Positions 1-5,617 of a stretch of 13,889 nucleotides of DNA are shown piece by piece (position 1 is the first letter of the stretch; each line of letters opens with the position of its first letter). The stretch lies in assembly GCA_900546295.1 (NCBI GenBank), contig URCK01000045.1, forward strand, positions 1 to 13,889. Reading direction: 5' to 3'. This DNA is from an uncultured Eubacteriales bacterium (GTDB lineage: Bacteria > Bacillota > Clostridia > Oscillospirales > Oscillospiraceae). The position numbers were made by a program, and so were the translations under genes. The notes below the pieces were generated by a model. It had not been told where the DNA came from, made no database searches, and saw nothing but the letters and a program-made list of their open reading frames with translations.

Positions 1-268
1 CATTGTACTTGGCGGAGATGGCCTTCGCGTCATCGAGGCTCATCTGCGTGCCGGGATTCTCGACCTCTTCGACGACTTCCTTCTGCACGAACATCTTGAG
101 CTCGCGCTTGCCCTCGTCCACGTCGACCACCACGTTCTCCACGCCCTCGTGGTCGCGCTTGTAGGCGGTGGTAAGCGCCTGCACGATCTTTTCCATCATA
201 AAGCTCTGGGAAATGCCGCGCTCCTTTTCCAGCATCGCAAGAGCTGCGAAGATCTCATCACATTTCAT
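1..268 (-). CDS. nusA: Transcription termination/antitermination factor NusA, N-terminal part (cut by window edge)
   Basis: NusA binds RNA polymerase and modulates pausing, termination and antitermination. Only the first 89 codons are present; the gene runs off the left edge. The start reads MKCDEIFAALAMLEKERGI, followed by a helical stretch and then a VVVDVDEGKRELKMFVQKEV segment. That order is typical of the NusA N-terminal RNA polymerase-binding domain (helices, then an acidic beta-sheet part). The ATG is preceded by AAGGAG about 10 bases upstream, which fixes the start. The gene lies 55 bases downstream of rimP on the same strand, the classical rimP-nusA order, and no promoter or terminator is visible between them, so it is probably co-transcribed from the rimP promoter. 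The S1/KH domains lie outside the window. Confidence 0.93.
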   Translation of the reverse strand, partial: MKCDEIFAALAMLEKERGISQSFMMEKIVQALTTAYKRDHEGVENVVVDVDEGKRELKMFVQKEVVEEVENPGTQMSLDDAKAISAKYN

Positions 269-323
269 GAGTAGTTGCTCCTTAATTTTATATTCTGTAT
301 GATAAACGTCAGTGGTATTCCTG

Positions 324-779
324 TCAGAAATCACAGCGCAGGCGCACGAGCGCCACCGCATCCTTTTCAAAGCGCTTTTCCTCTTCGCCGATGCGCAGCG
401 TCACAGCGCCGTCATCGTAGCCCGCAAGATCGCCGGAAAACTCCTTGCGTCCGTCGACGGGCTTGTAGGTTTTCAAGAGCACGGGCGCGCCCATGAACTG
501 CGCAAAGTCACCCGGGCGCTTGAGCGGACGCTCCGCGCCGGCGGACGCGACCTCGAAAATGTAGCTCGACTCGATGGGGTCAGCCTCGTCAAGGATATCG
601 CTCATGGCGCGGGAGATGGCCTCGCAGTCGAGGATGTTCACGCCGCCGTCTTTGTCGATATACAGCCGCAGATACCACTGTCCCGCCTCGCGGACATATT
701 CCACATCCCACAGCTTGCAGCCGTTCTCCTCCACAACGGGGAGCGCCAGCTCGCGCACGACTTCGGTCACCTTTTTCAT
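324..779 (-). CDS. rimP: Ribosome maturation factor RimP
   Basis: RimP (YhbC/DUF150 family) helps assemble the 30S subunit. The 151-residue product has the family's usual length. It starts MKKVTEVVRELALPVVEENG, continues with the N-terminal alpha/beta domain (KLWDVEYVREAGQWYLRLYI, then IDKDGGVNILDCEAISRAMS), and has the hallmark EVASAGAERPLKRPGDF segment before a C-terminal SH3-like barrel. The reading frame stays open to 884, but the extra 35 residues look unrelated to RimP and cover the leader hairpin. The ATG at 779 has GAGGG a few bases upstream and begins exactly where family similarity begins, so I chose it. First gene of the rimP-nusA operon. Confidence 0.95.
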   Translation of the reverse strand: MKKVTEVVRELALPVVEENGCKLWDVEYVREAGQWYLRLYIDKDGGVNILDCEAISRAMSDILDEADPIESSYIFEVASAGAERPLKRPGDFAQFMGAPVLLKTYKPVDGRKEFSGDLAGYDDGAVTLRIGEEEKRFEKDAVALVRLRCDF

Positions 780-823
780 CTTATCCCTCGCAGTCCGTGT
801 TTTTTCCAAAATTTGCAAAAGAA

Positions 824-847
824 AGAGCGGGCCAAACGGTCCACTCT
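824..847 (-). terminator. Terminator-like leader hairpin upstream of rimP (candidate attenuator)
   Basis: In the leftward transcript, between the predicted start near 868 and the rimP ATG at 779, two 10-base arms (AGAGUGGACC and GGCCCGCUCU) pair around a GUUU loop with one wobble and one A-C mismatch. A U-rich run (UUCUUUU) follows immediately. This is the shape of an intrinsic terminator placed in the 5' leader. Because the operon encodes NusA, a factor acting on pausing and termination, autoregulation is an attractive inference. No competing antiterminator pairing was established. Confidence 0.55.
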
Positions 848-874
848 CGCGTTTCCTGCATCCATAACACAGGT

Positions 875-903
875 ATACTATCACAACAAATCGCCGATTG
901 CAA
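875..903 (-). promoter_or_regulatory. Predicted sigma-A promoter of the rimP-nusA operon
   Basis: On the minus strand, TTGCAA (898-903) and TAGTAT (875-880) are separated by exactly 17 bases. Transcription would start near 868, giving a leader of about 90 bases that contains the hairpin at 824-847. Confidence 0.7.
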
Positions 904-996
904 GCGTTTTTGCAGGGCTTTCGCCTGCTTTTTGAAAATTTTTCCTCTATTTTTCCTCGTTTTTTGCAAAACAGGCGAAAATGCGGAAACGGGCGC

Positions 997-1025
997 TTGC
1001 AAAGCGCTCAAAAGTATGCTATAAG
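997..1025 (+). promoter_or_regulatory. Predicted sigma-A promoter of the MATE gene
   Basis: TTGCAA (997-1002), a 17-base spacer and TATAAG (1020-1025). The -35 box sits inside a perfect inverted repeat, GCGCTTGCAAAGCGC (993-1007), which could be an operator; that role is only a guess. Confidence 0.65.
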
Positions 1026-1065
1026 AGTAGGACTTTAACGCTTATTTTCAAAGGAGGGACCCGTC

Positions 1066-2430
1066 TTGGCGCGCAGCAACACGCTCAATATGACGGAAGG
1101 CCGTCTCAGCCGGCAGATCATTGCCTTTTCCATGCCGCTGATGTTCACGAATCTTCTGCAAATGCTCTTCAGTATGGTCGACCTTGCCGTGGTCGGCCGC
1201 TTTTCCAGCTCCGCCGCCATGGGCTCGGTCGGCTCGACCACAACGCTCGTCTTCCTCTTCACAGGCTTTCTGATGGGCCTTGGCAGCGGCGTGAACGTGC
1301 TCGTCGCCACGCACTTCGGCGCGCGCAGCGAAAAGAACGTGCGCGAGTCGGTGGGCACGTCGTTCATCGTCTGCCTCGCGGCGGGCATTCTGATGCTGGC
1401 GCTGGGCCTCATCTTCGCCCGGCCGCTCCTTGAGCTGCTCAACACGCGCGGCGATCTCATCGACGGCGCAGAGCTTTACCTTCGCATTTACTTTTTGGGT
1501 ATGCCCGCCGCCGCGCTCTATAACTACGGCAGCGGCGTGCTGAACGCCATCGGCAACACGAAAACGCCGCTGCTGTTCCTCTCCGTCGCGGGCGTGCTGA
1601 ACGTCATCCTCGACCTTGCGTTCGTCATCGGCCTCGGCATGTCGACCGACGGCGTGGCGCTTGCAAGTATGATCTCTCAGTGCGTTTCGGCGGGACTGAT
1701 CCTCTGCTCGCTGCTGCGCAGCAAGGACATCTACCGCCTGCCCATCAAGGAGCTTTCCTTTCACAAGGATAAGGCCATGCACGTTCTGGCCATCGGCGTT
1801 CCCGCAGGCTTGCAAAATGCCATCTTCTCGGTCGCAAATCTCTTCATCCAGGCGGGCATCAACTCCTTCAGCACCGTTGTTGTCGAGGGCAACTCCGCCG
1901 CGGGCAACATCGATAACCTCGTTTACGCGGTGATGAATGCCTTCTACATCGCCTGCTCGAGCTTCGTCGGGCAAAACTTCGGCGCGGGCAAGGCAGAGCG
2001 CGTGCGCAAGAGCTATCTTCTCACGCTTGGCTACTCCGCCTTCGTCGCGGGCTTTTTCGGGATGCTCTTCCTGCTCTTCGGGCGGGAGTTCCTCTCCCTC
2101 TTCACCTCCGAGTCCGCCGTTATCGACGCGGGCCTTGAGCGCATCCGGATCATGTGCTTTGTCTTCCCCCTCTCCGCGCTGATGGACGACACCACCGCCG
2201 CCGCGCGCGGCGTCGGCAAGGGCCTTGTGCCGATGATCTTCGTCTTCCTCGGCTCGTGCGTGTTCCGCGTGATCTGGATCTACACGGTCTTCGCCTATTT
2301 CCACACGATCTCCTCGCTCTACCTGCTCTACCCCTTCTCCTGGATCATCACGGGCGCTGCCGAGATCTTCTATTTCCTCTACTGCTACAAAAAGATCGTC
2401 GTCCCTCTCGGCGCATCCAGAAAAGCGTAA
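1066..2430 (+). CDS. MATE-family multidrug/Na+ efflux transporter
   Basis: A 454-residue integral membrane protein of the usual MATE length. It opens with LNMTEGRLSRQIIAFSMPLM and LLQMLFSMVDLAVVGRF, the typical first helix region of the DinF/NorM-type MATE subgroup, and continues as about 12 hydrophobic segments in two pseudo-symmetrical halves; the second half begins near AIGVPAGLQNAIFSVANLF. MATE proteins export organic cations and other small molecules in exchange for Na+ or H+; the substrate cannot be read from the sequence. The start is a TTG at 1066, chosen because AAGGAGG (1051-1057) lies 8 bases upstream. The gene stands alone, with its own promoter and a terminator that begins at the stop codon. 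No local regulator gene is seen. Confidence 0.92.
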   Translation: MARSNTLNMTEGRLSRQIIAFSMPLMFTNLLQMLFSMVDLAVVGRFSSSAAMGSVGSTTTLVFLFTGFLMGLGSGVNVLVATHFGARSEKNVRESVGTSFIVCLAAGILMLALGLIFARPLLELLNTRGDLIDGAELYLRIYFLGMPAAALYNYGSGVLNAIGNTKTPLLFLSVAGVLNVILDLAFVIGLGMSTDGVALASMISQCVSAGLILCSLLRSKDIYRLPIKELSFHKDKAMHVLAIGVPAGLQNAIFSVANLFIQAGINSFSTVVVEGNSAAGNIDNLVYAVMNAFYIACSSFVGQNFGAGKAERVRKSYLLTLGYSAFVAGFFGMLFLLFGREFLSLFTSESAVIDAGLERIRIMCFVFPLSALMDDTTAAARGVGKGLVPMIFVFLGSCVFRVIWIYTVFAYFHTISSLYLLYPFSWIITGAAEIFYFLYCYKKIVVPLGASRKA

Positions 2431-2457
2431 AAAAAGCAGCCTTGCGGCTGCTTTTTT
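2430..2457 (+). terminator. Rho-independent terminator of the MATE gene
   Basis: GCAGCC (2436-2441), loop TTGC, GGCTGC (2446-2451), flanked by an A-tract and six T's (2452-2457). It begins directly at the TAA stop. The A-tract makes it potentially bidirectional. Confidence 0.9.
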
Positions 2458-2496
2458 CATCTTCCGGCGGCGCGGCGTTTTTCACCACCGCTGCGC

Positions 2497-2530
2497 AAAA
2501 AAGAGTCGTCCATTCGGACGGCTCTTTTTC
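2497..2530 (-). terminator. Rho-independent terminator of the rpsF-ssb-rpsR operon
   Basis: Arms at 2502-2511 and 2516-2525 (10 bp, one G-T wobble) with loop ATTC. Read on the minus strand, the hairpin is followed by TTTTTT (2497-2502). It lies just after the rpsR stop and faces the MATE terminator, so the two convergent units are insulated by two hairpins. Confidence 0.88.
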
Positions 2531-2543
2531 AAAACATTGTTCC

Positions 2544-2801
2544 TTATTCGGTGACGAAGGGGAGCAGAGCGATCTGACGGGCGCGCTTGATCGCCTCGGT
2601 CAGCTGACGCTGATGCATCGCGCAGGTACCGGTGGTTCTGCGGGGCAGGATCTTCGAACGCTCGGAGATGAAGCGGCGCAGCTTGGCGGCGTCCTTATAG
2701 TCGATATACTCGCACTTGTCAACGCAGAACTGGCACACCTTTTTGCGCTTGCGGTTGGGGCCGCCGGCGCGAGGGGCTCTGTTTTCGCGTTCCATAGCCA
2801 T
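2544..2801 (-). CDS. rpsR: 30S ribosomal protein bS18
   Basis: bS18 is a small-subunit platform protein that binds 16S rRNA together with bS6. The 85-residue product has the normal length and the family core: RKRKKVCQFC, then YIDYKDAAKLRRFISERSKI, then LPRRTTGTCAMHQRQLTEAI and KRARQIALLPF. The cysteine pattern (CQFC, and the C before MHQRQL) is that of a zinc-binding-type S18; that zinc is actually bound is an inference. AAGGAGG lies 8 bases before the ATG. Last gene of the rpsF-ssb-rpsR cluster, 42 bases after ssb and followed by the operon terminator. Confidence 0.97.
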   Translation of the reverse strand: MAMERENRAPRAGGPNRKRKKVCQFCVDKCEYIDYKDAAKLRRFISERSKILPRRTTGTCAMHQRQLTEAIKRARQIALLPFVTE

Positions 2802-2843
2802 GGATGATTCCTCCTTATCAGAATTGGGGTTTTCGTACCCTCA

Positions 2844-3287
2844 TTAGAACGGCAGCTCGCCGTCCTCTTCAATTTCGGCAAAGCCGCCGCCCGCAGGAGC
2901 GGTGTAGCTCTCAGCAGGGGAGCCGTAAGCGGGGGGCGCATAATCGCCGCCCGGCTGGCTGTCGCGCTTGCTGTCGCCGAAATAAATGTTGTCGGCAACC
3001 ACTTCCGCGCTGCGGCGGTTGTTGCCATCCTTGTCTTTCCAGTCGCGGATCTGAAGCCGGCCCTCGACCACGGCCATGCGGCCCTTGGTGAAGTACTGGC
3101 AGACAAATTCAGCGGTCTGGCGCCAGGCGACTACGTCGATGAAATCGGTGGCCTTCTCGCCGCTCTCGCGGCTCTTGAAGTCGCGGTCGACCGCGACGGA
3201 GAAGGACGTCACCGCCGTGCCGTTCTGCGTGCGGCGCAGCTCGGGATCACGGGTGAGTCGACCCATGATGACGATACGGTTCAACAT
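2844..3287 (-). CDS. ssb: Single-stranded DNA-binding protein SSB
   Basis: SSB coats single-stranded DNA during replication, recombination and repair. The 147 residues comprise an OB fold (about 1-105; MLNRIVIMGRLTRDPELR, AVDRDF, DFIDVVAWRQTAEFVCQYF, KGRMAVVEGRLQ), then a Gly/Pro/Ser-rich flexible linker, then the acidic C-terminal tip ending DGELPF, which in this family recruits partner proteins. The start is supported by AGGAGG, which overlaps the TAA stop of rpsF 13 bases upstream. That arrangement suggests translational coupling within the operon. Confidence 0.97.
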   Translation of the reverse strand: MLNRIVIMGRLTRDPELRRTQNGTAVTSFSVAVDRDFKSRESGEKATDFIDVVAWRQTAEFVCQYFTKGRMAVVEGRLQIRDWKDKDGNNRRSAEVVADNIYFGDSKRDSQPGGDYAPPAYGSPAESYTAPAGGGFAEIEEDGELPF

Positions 3288-3300
3288 AGCGCGTTCCTCC

Positions 3301-3597
3301 TTACTCGCCCTTGCAGACGATCATGGAGCGGATGATACCATCGGTAATGCCGAGGATACGGTCCAATTCCTTGGGGAAATCGGGCGCGCTCGTGAAGGAG
3401 ATCAGAACATAGTAGCCTTCGGTGATGTAGTTGATGGCGTAGGCCAGCTTGCGCTTGCCCCACTCCTCAACCTCCATAGCCGTGCTGTTCTGCTCCACGA
3501 GGGTCTTGAACTTTTCGGTCAGAGCGGCGACCTGCTCTTCGGGCAGTCTGCCGTCCATGATGAAAACGACCTCATAGTTTGCGGAAATCTTAGCCAT
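3301..3597 (-). CDS. rpsF: 30S ribosomal protein bS6
   Basis: bS6 partners with bS18 on the platform of the small subunit. The 98-residue product begins MAKISANYEVVFIMDGRLPE and contains the family segments VEEWGKRKLAYAINY and EGYYVLISFTS, with RILGITDGIIRSMIV near the end. The frame extends to 3651, but the ATG at 3597 is preceded by AAAAGGAGG with good spacing, and the extra 18 codons would cover a leader hairpin, so I use 3597. It is the first gene of a leftward rpsF-ssb-rpsR operon with a strong promoter at 3686-3713. Confidence 0.96.
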   Translation of the reverse strand: MAKISANYEVVFIMDGRLPEEQVAALTEKFKTLVEQNSTAMEVEEWGKRKLAYAINYITEGYYVLISFTSAPDFPKELDRILGITDGIIRSMIVCKGE

Positions 3598-3626
3598 TCT
3601 TGGTTGCACCTCCTTTTGGACTGATG

Positions 3627-3649
3627 GCCCACACATTCTTTGTGTGAGC
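3627..3649 (-). promoter_or_regulatory. rpsF 5' leader hairpin (candidate S6:S18 autoregulatory site)
   Basis: In the leftward RNA, GCUCACACA and UGUGUGGGC form a 9-bp stem (one wobble) with loop AAGAA. It is about 30 bases upstream of the rpsF ATG and just before the ribosome binding site. Many bacteria regulate rpsF through S6:S18 binding to such a leader. I do not see the CCG box associated with that motif, so the identity is unproven. Confidence 0.4.
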
Positions 3650-3685
3650 AAGGATTTTGCCTGTATGTAAATTACAAGCTCTACT

Positions 3686-3713
3686 ATTATATAAAACCAT
3701 CCCCCAAAGTCAA
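3686..3713 (-). promoter_or_regulatory. Strong predicted promoter of the rpsF-ssb-rpsR operon
   Basis: On the minus strand, TTGACT (3708-3713), a 16-base spacer and a perfect TATAAT (3686-3691). The transcript would start near 3679, giving a leader of about 80 bases. Confidence 0.85.
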
Positions 3714-3796
3714 GTATTTTTTCAGAAATATCCGGCCTTTTTGCAAAAAAAGCTTTGCTTTTCTTTCCTTTTCCGCCCAGAATATGCCCGCTCTGC

Positions 3797-3825
3797 TTGC
3801 AATCGGAAAAAAATTCGTGTAAAAT
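3797..3825 (+). promoter_or_regulatory. Predicted promoter of the lipoprotein gene
   Basis: TTGCAA (3797-3802), a 17-base spacer and TAAAAT (3820-3825). The -35 region shares the 12-mer GCTTGCAATCGG with the rimP promoter. The 70-odd bases between this site and the rpsF promoter are T/A-rich and hold no gene that I can support. Confidence 0.65.
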
Positions 3826-3855
3826 GGCGTTAGTTCTCGGAAAGGACGATGGATC

Positions 3856-4974
3856 ATGAAGAAATTTTTTGCCGTTTTGCTTTCGCTCTCAATGCTCGCC
3901 GCCCTGCTCGGCGGCTGCATGTGCGAGGTGGCCGACACCGACCTCAACGCCGACGGCGGCGGCTCCGCCGAAGCAAAGTTCGGCTTTTCAGAGGAACTGG
4001 TCGACGCACTCGATATGCGCGAGAAGATAACGGAGAACGGCTTTACCTACTTCCGCTACAATAACCGCGGCTACTACGGCGATCAGGCGAGCGAGCATTT
4101 CTCGAACCCCGACGAATTCAACGCGATCTTCGCCGAGGTCGTCTCTGAGATCACCGAGGTAAGCGCTGCCGCCGCTCCCGGCACGGTAACGCTCGCCCTT
4201 GCCTCCGACGGCGGGCTGACGCTGACGGTGGAAAACAAGCAGTCTGACCGCCGCAGCGCGATCAAAAAGGAGCTTGCCAAGCAGCTGCCGGACTATTCCG
4301 ACGCTCAGCTTGACAAGCTGCTCGAGGGCATGGTGATGACCTATCGCTTCACCTTCCCCGCCGCTCTTATCCAGTATAGTCAGGGCGCAGGCATCACGGT
4401 GGAGGGAACGGTCGTCACGATCGACTTCCTTGCACTGAGCGCCGGCACCTACCGCTTCTCCACCTCACAGGCCGACATGTCCTATCAGCGCCCGCTCGGC
4501 AGCGTGACGCAGGAGAACATTCCCGCGAGCGGCACGGCCTATATGCGCCGCCAGACCGTTGAGGTCGACGGACGCGATGTGACCTTCCAGACCTACGCGC
4601 TCTCCGACGGGAACGGCGGCGAGACGAACTACGTCCGCCTGCGCGATATCGCCTCCGTCTTAAACGGCACGAACGCGCAATTCTCCGTTGACTGGGACGG
4701 CAGCGTGGTCATCACGCCGGGCGAGCCCTACGCCGCCAACGGCACGGAGATGCAGGCCTCGTTCTCCGGCGACCGCCGCTACCGGAAGGCCGACGCCGCA
4801 ACAAAGATCTATGGCGAGACCATTCCCTTCACCGCGATCCTGCTCACCGACGATCAGGGCGGCGGCTACACCTATTATAAGCTGCGCGACCTCGGCAAGG
4901 TGCTGAACTTCAACGTCAGCTGGTCGTCGAGCCGCGGCATCTACATCGAGAGCAGCCAGCCGTATGTGGGCTAA
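3856..4974 (+). CDS. Secreted lipoprotein with C-terminal stalk-like (copper amine oxidase N-like) repeats
   Basis: A 372-residue exported protein. It begins MKKFFAVLLSLSMLAALLGGC, a lipoprotein signal peptide with lipobox LLGGC, so Cys21 would be lipidated and anchored to the outer face of the membrane. Residues about 22-225 form a soluble domain I do not recognise. The C-terminal part holds two related units, about 228-316 and 317-372. Each has a Y-x-(R/K)-LRD-(I/L) motif followed by a hydrophobic strand pattern (YVRLRDIASVLN, then VDWDGSVVI; YYKLRDLGKVLN, then VSWSSSRGIYI). This resembles the copper amine oxidase N-terminal/stalk domains common on surface proteins of Clostridia; catalytic activity is not implied. 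AAAGGA lies 9 bases before the ATG. Single-gene unit with its own promoter and terminator. Function unknown; a cell-envelope role is inferred. Confidence 0.85.
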   Translation: MKKFFAVLLSLSMLAALLGGCMCEVADTDLNADGGGSAEAKFGFSEELVDALDMREKITENGFTYFRYNNRGYYGDQASEHFSNPDEFNAIFAEVVSEITEVSAAAAPGTVTLALASDGGLTLTVENKQSDRRSAIKKELAKQLPDYSDAQLDKLLEGMVMTYRFTFPAALIQYSQGAGITVEGTVVTIDFLALSAGTYRFSTSQADMSYQRPLGSVTQENIPASGTAYMRRQTVEVDGRDVTFQTYALSDGNGGETNYVRLRDIASVLNGTNAQFSVDWDGSVVITPGEPYAANGTEMQASFSGDRRYRKADAATKIYGETIPFTAILLTDDQGGGYTYYKLRDLGKVLNFNVSWSSSRGIYIESSQPYVG

Positions 4975-4994
4975 GACATCTTCAAAAAAGCGAC

Positions 4995-5028
4995 AAAAAG
5001 AGGACTTCCGATCGGAAGTCCTCTTTTT
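4995..5028. terminator. Perfect palindromic bidirectional terminator
   Basis: A perfect 34-base palindrome centred at 5011/5012 (core AGGACTTCCGATCGGAAGTC) with A- and T-tracts on the two sides. It lies 20 bases after the lipoprotein stop and 5 bases after the queT stop on the other strand, so it can end both convergent transcripts. Confidence 0.93.
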
Positions 5029-5033
5029 TGACA

Positions 5034-5522
5034 TTAGTTCAGCTTGATGCGCTTTTCGATCATGCCGAGCAGGGGAAGGCCGAGCACATAGCAGGCAACC
5101 GCCTCGCCAAGGCCGACGGTGAGGGCATTGTAGAAGAAGGCCGGCGGGAAGCCGTTGCCGACGCCCGCCTCTTCCCACGCGATGAGCGCGCCGATGAGGA
5201 TGGCGTTGCAGAGCACGGGCGGCAGCGCGGCCGTCCACTTTTTGTGGCAGCGGGCGGTGAGGAGCGCGGCGAGCAGCGTGGCTGCCGAGCCGACGATCAT
5301 ATCGAGCGGGCCGTAGGGACTCAGAACATTGGAGAGCACGCAGCCGATGAAGAGGCCCCAGCTTGCCTCGGGCATCAGAAACGGCAGCACCGTCATCGCT
5401 TCGGAAAAGCGGAGCTGGATGGGGCCATAGGCAAGGTTCAGGGCGTTGGAGAGCAGCGTCAGCGCGACGTAGACAGCCGCGATGAGCGCGCAGCGGGTGA
5501 GCTTTTTGGTGTCAAAGTGCAT
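5034..5522 (-). CDS. queT: QueT-family queuosine-precursor transporter (ECF substrate-binding component)
   Basis: A 162-residue membrane protein of the QueT family, S components that work with an ECF energizing module to import a queuosine precursor (preQ1/preQ0 or a related compound). The sequence shows about five hydrophobic segments and the family-like stretches RCALIAAVYVALTLL, YGPIQLRFSEAMTVLPFL and GLFIGCVLSNVLSPYGPLDM, then GNGFPPAFFYNALTVGLGEA. AAAGGA lies 9 bases before the ATG. It is 95 bases downstream of ileS on the same strand without a visible promoter in the gap, so read-through from ileS is possible. No ECF ATPase or T component is in the window. No preQ1 riboswitch was recognised upstream. 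Queuosine is a tRNA modification, which fits the translation-related neighbourhood. Confidence 0.88.
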   Translation of the reverse strand: MHFDTKKLTRCALIAAVYVALTLLSNALNLAYGPIQLRFSEAMTVLPFLMPEASWGLFIGCVLSNVLSPYGPLDMIVGSAATLLAALLTARCHKKWTAALPPVLCNAILIGALIAWEEAGVGNGFPPAFFYNALTVGLGEAVACYVLGLPLLGMIEKRIKLN

Positions 5523-5578
5523 GGGTGGGATTCCTTTCTGCGATGAGTGGGTCGGGGATAAGACGGATGGAAAATGCG

Positions 5579-5606
5579 CTGCGGGCGGCCAGAAGACCGC
5601 CCGCAG
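5579..5606 (-). repeat. Strong GC-rich hairpin between ileS and queT (weak terminator or processing site)
   Basis: In the leftward RNA, 12-base arms (CUGCGGGCGGUC / GGCCGCCCGCAG, one U-G wobble) close a UUCU loop, starting 11 bases after the ileS stop. Only a short CGCAUUUUCC follows, so as a terminator it would be leaky. It could instead stabilise the ileS 3' end or attenuate queT. Confidence 0.6.
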
Positions 5607-5617
5607 GGAACGAAGGC

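Noticed and set aside
780..884. Longer N-terminus for RimP starting at 884
   Set aside because: The extra residues do not resemble RimP, would start upstream of the predicted transcription start, and cover the leader hairpin.
1048..2460. 470-codon open frame on the minus strand opposite the MATE gene
   Set aside because: Low-complexity, charged composition (His, Asp, Glu, Arg), no family resemblance and no ribosome binding site; a shadow of the GC-rich real gene.
5523..5617. preQ1 riboswitch before queT
   Set aside because: No preQ1-I core (short hairpin with an A-rich tail next to the ribosome binding site) is visible, and the gap after the hairpin is too short for the larger preQ1-II or -III types.
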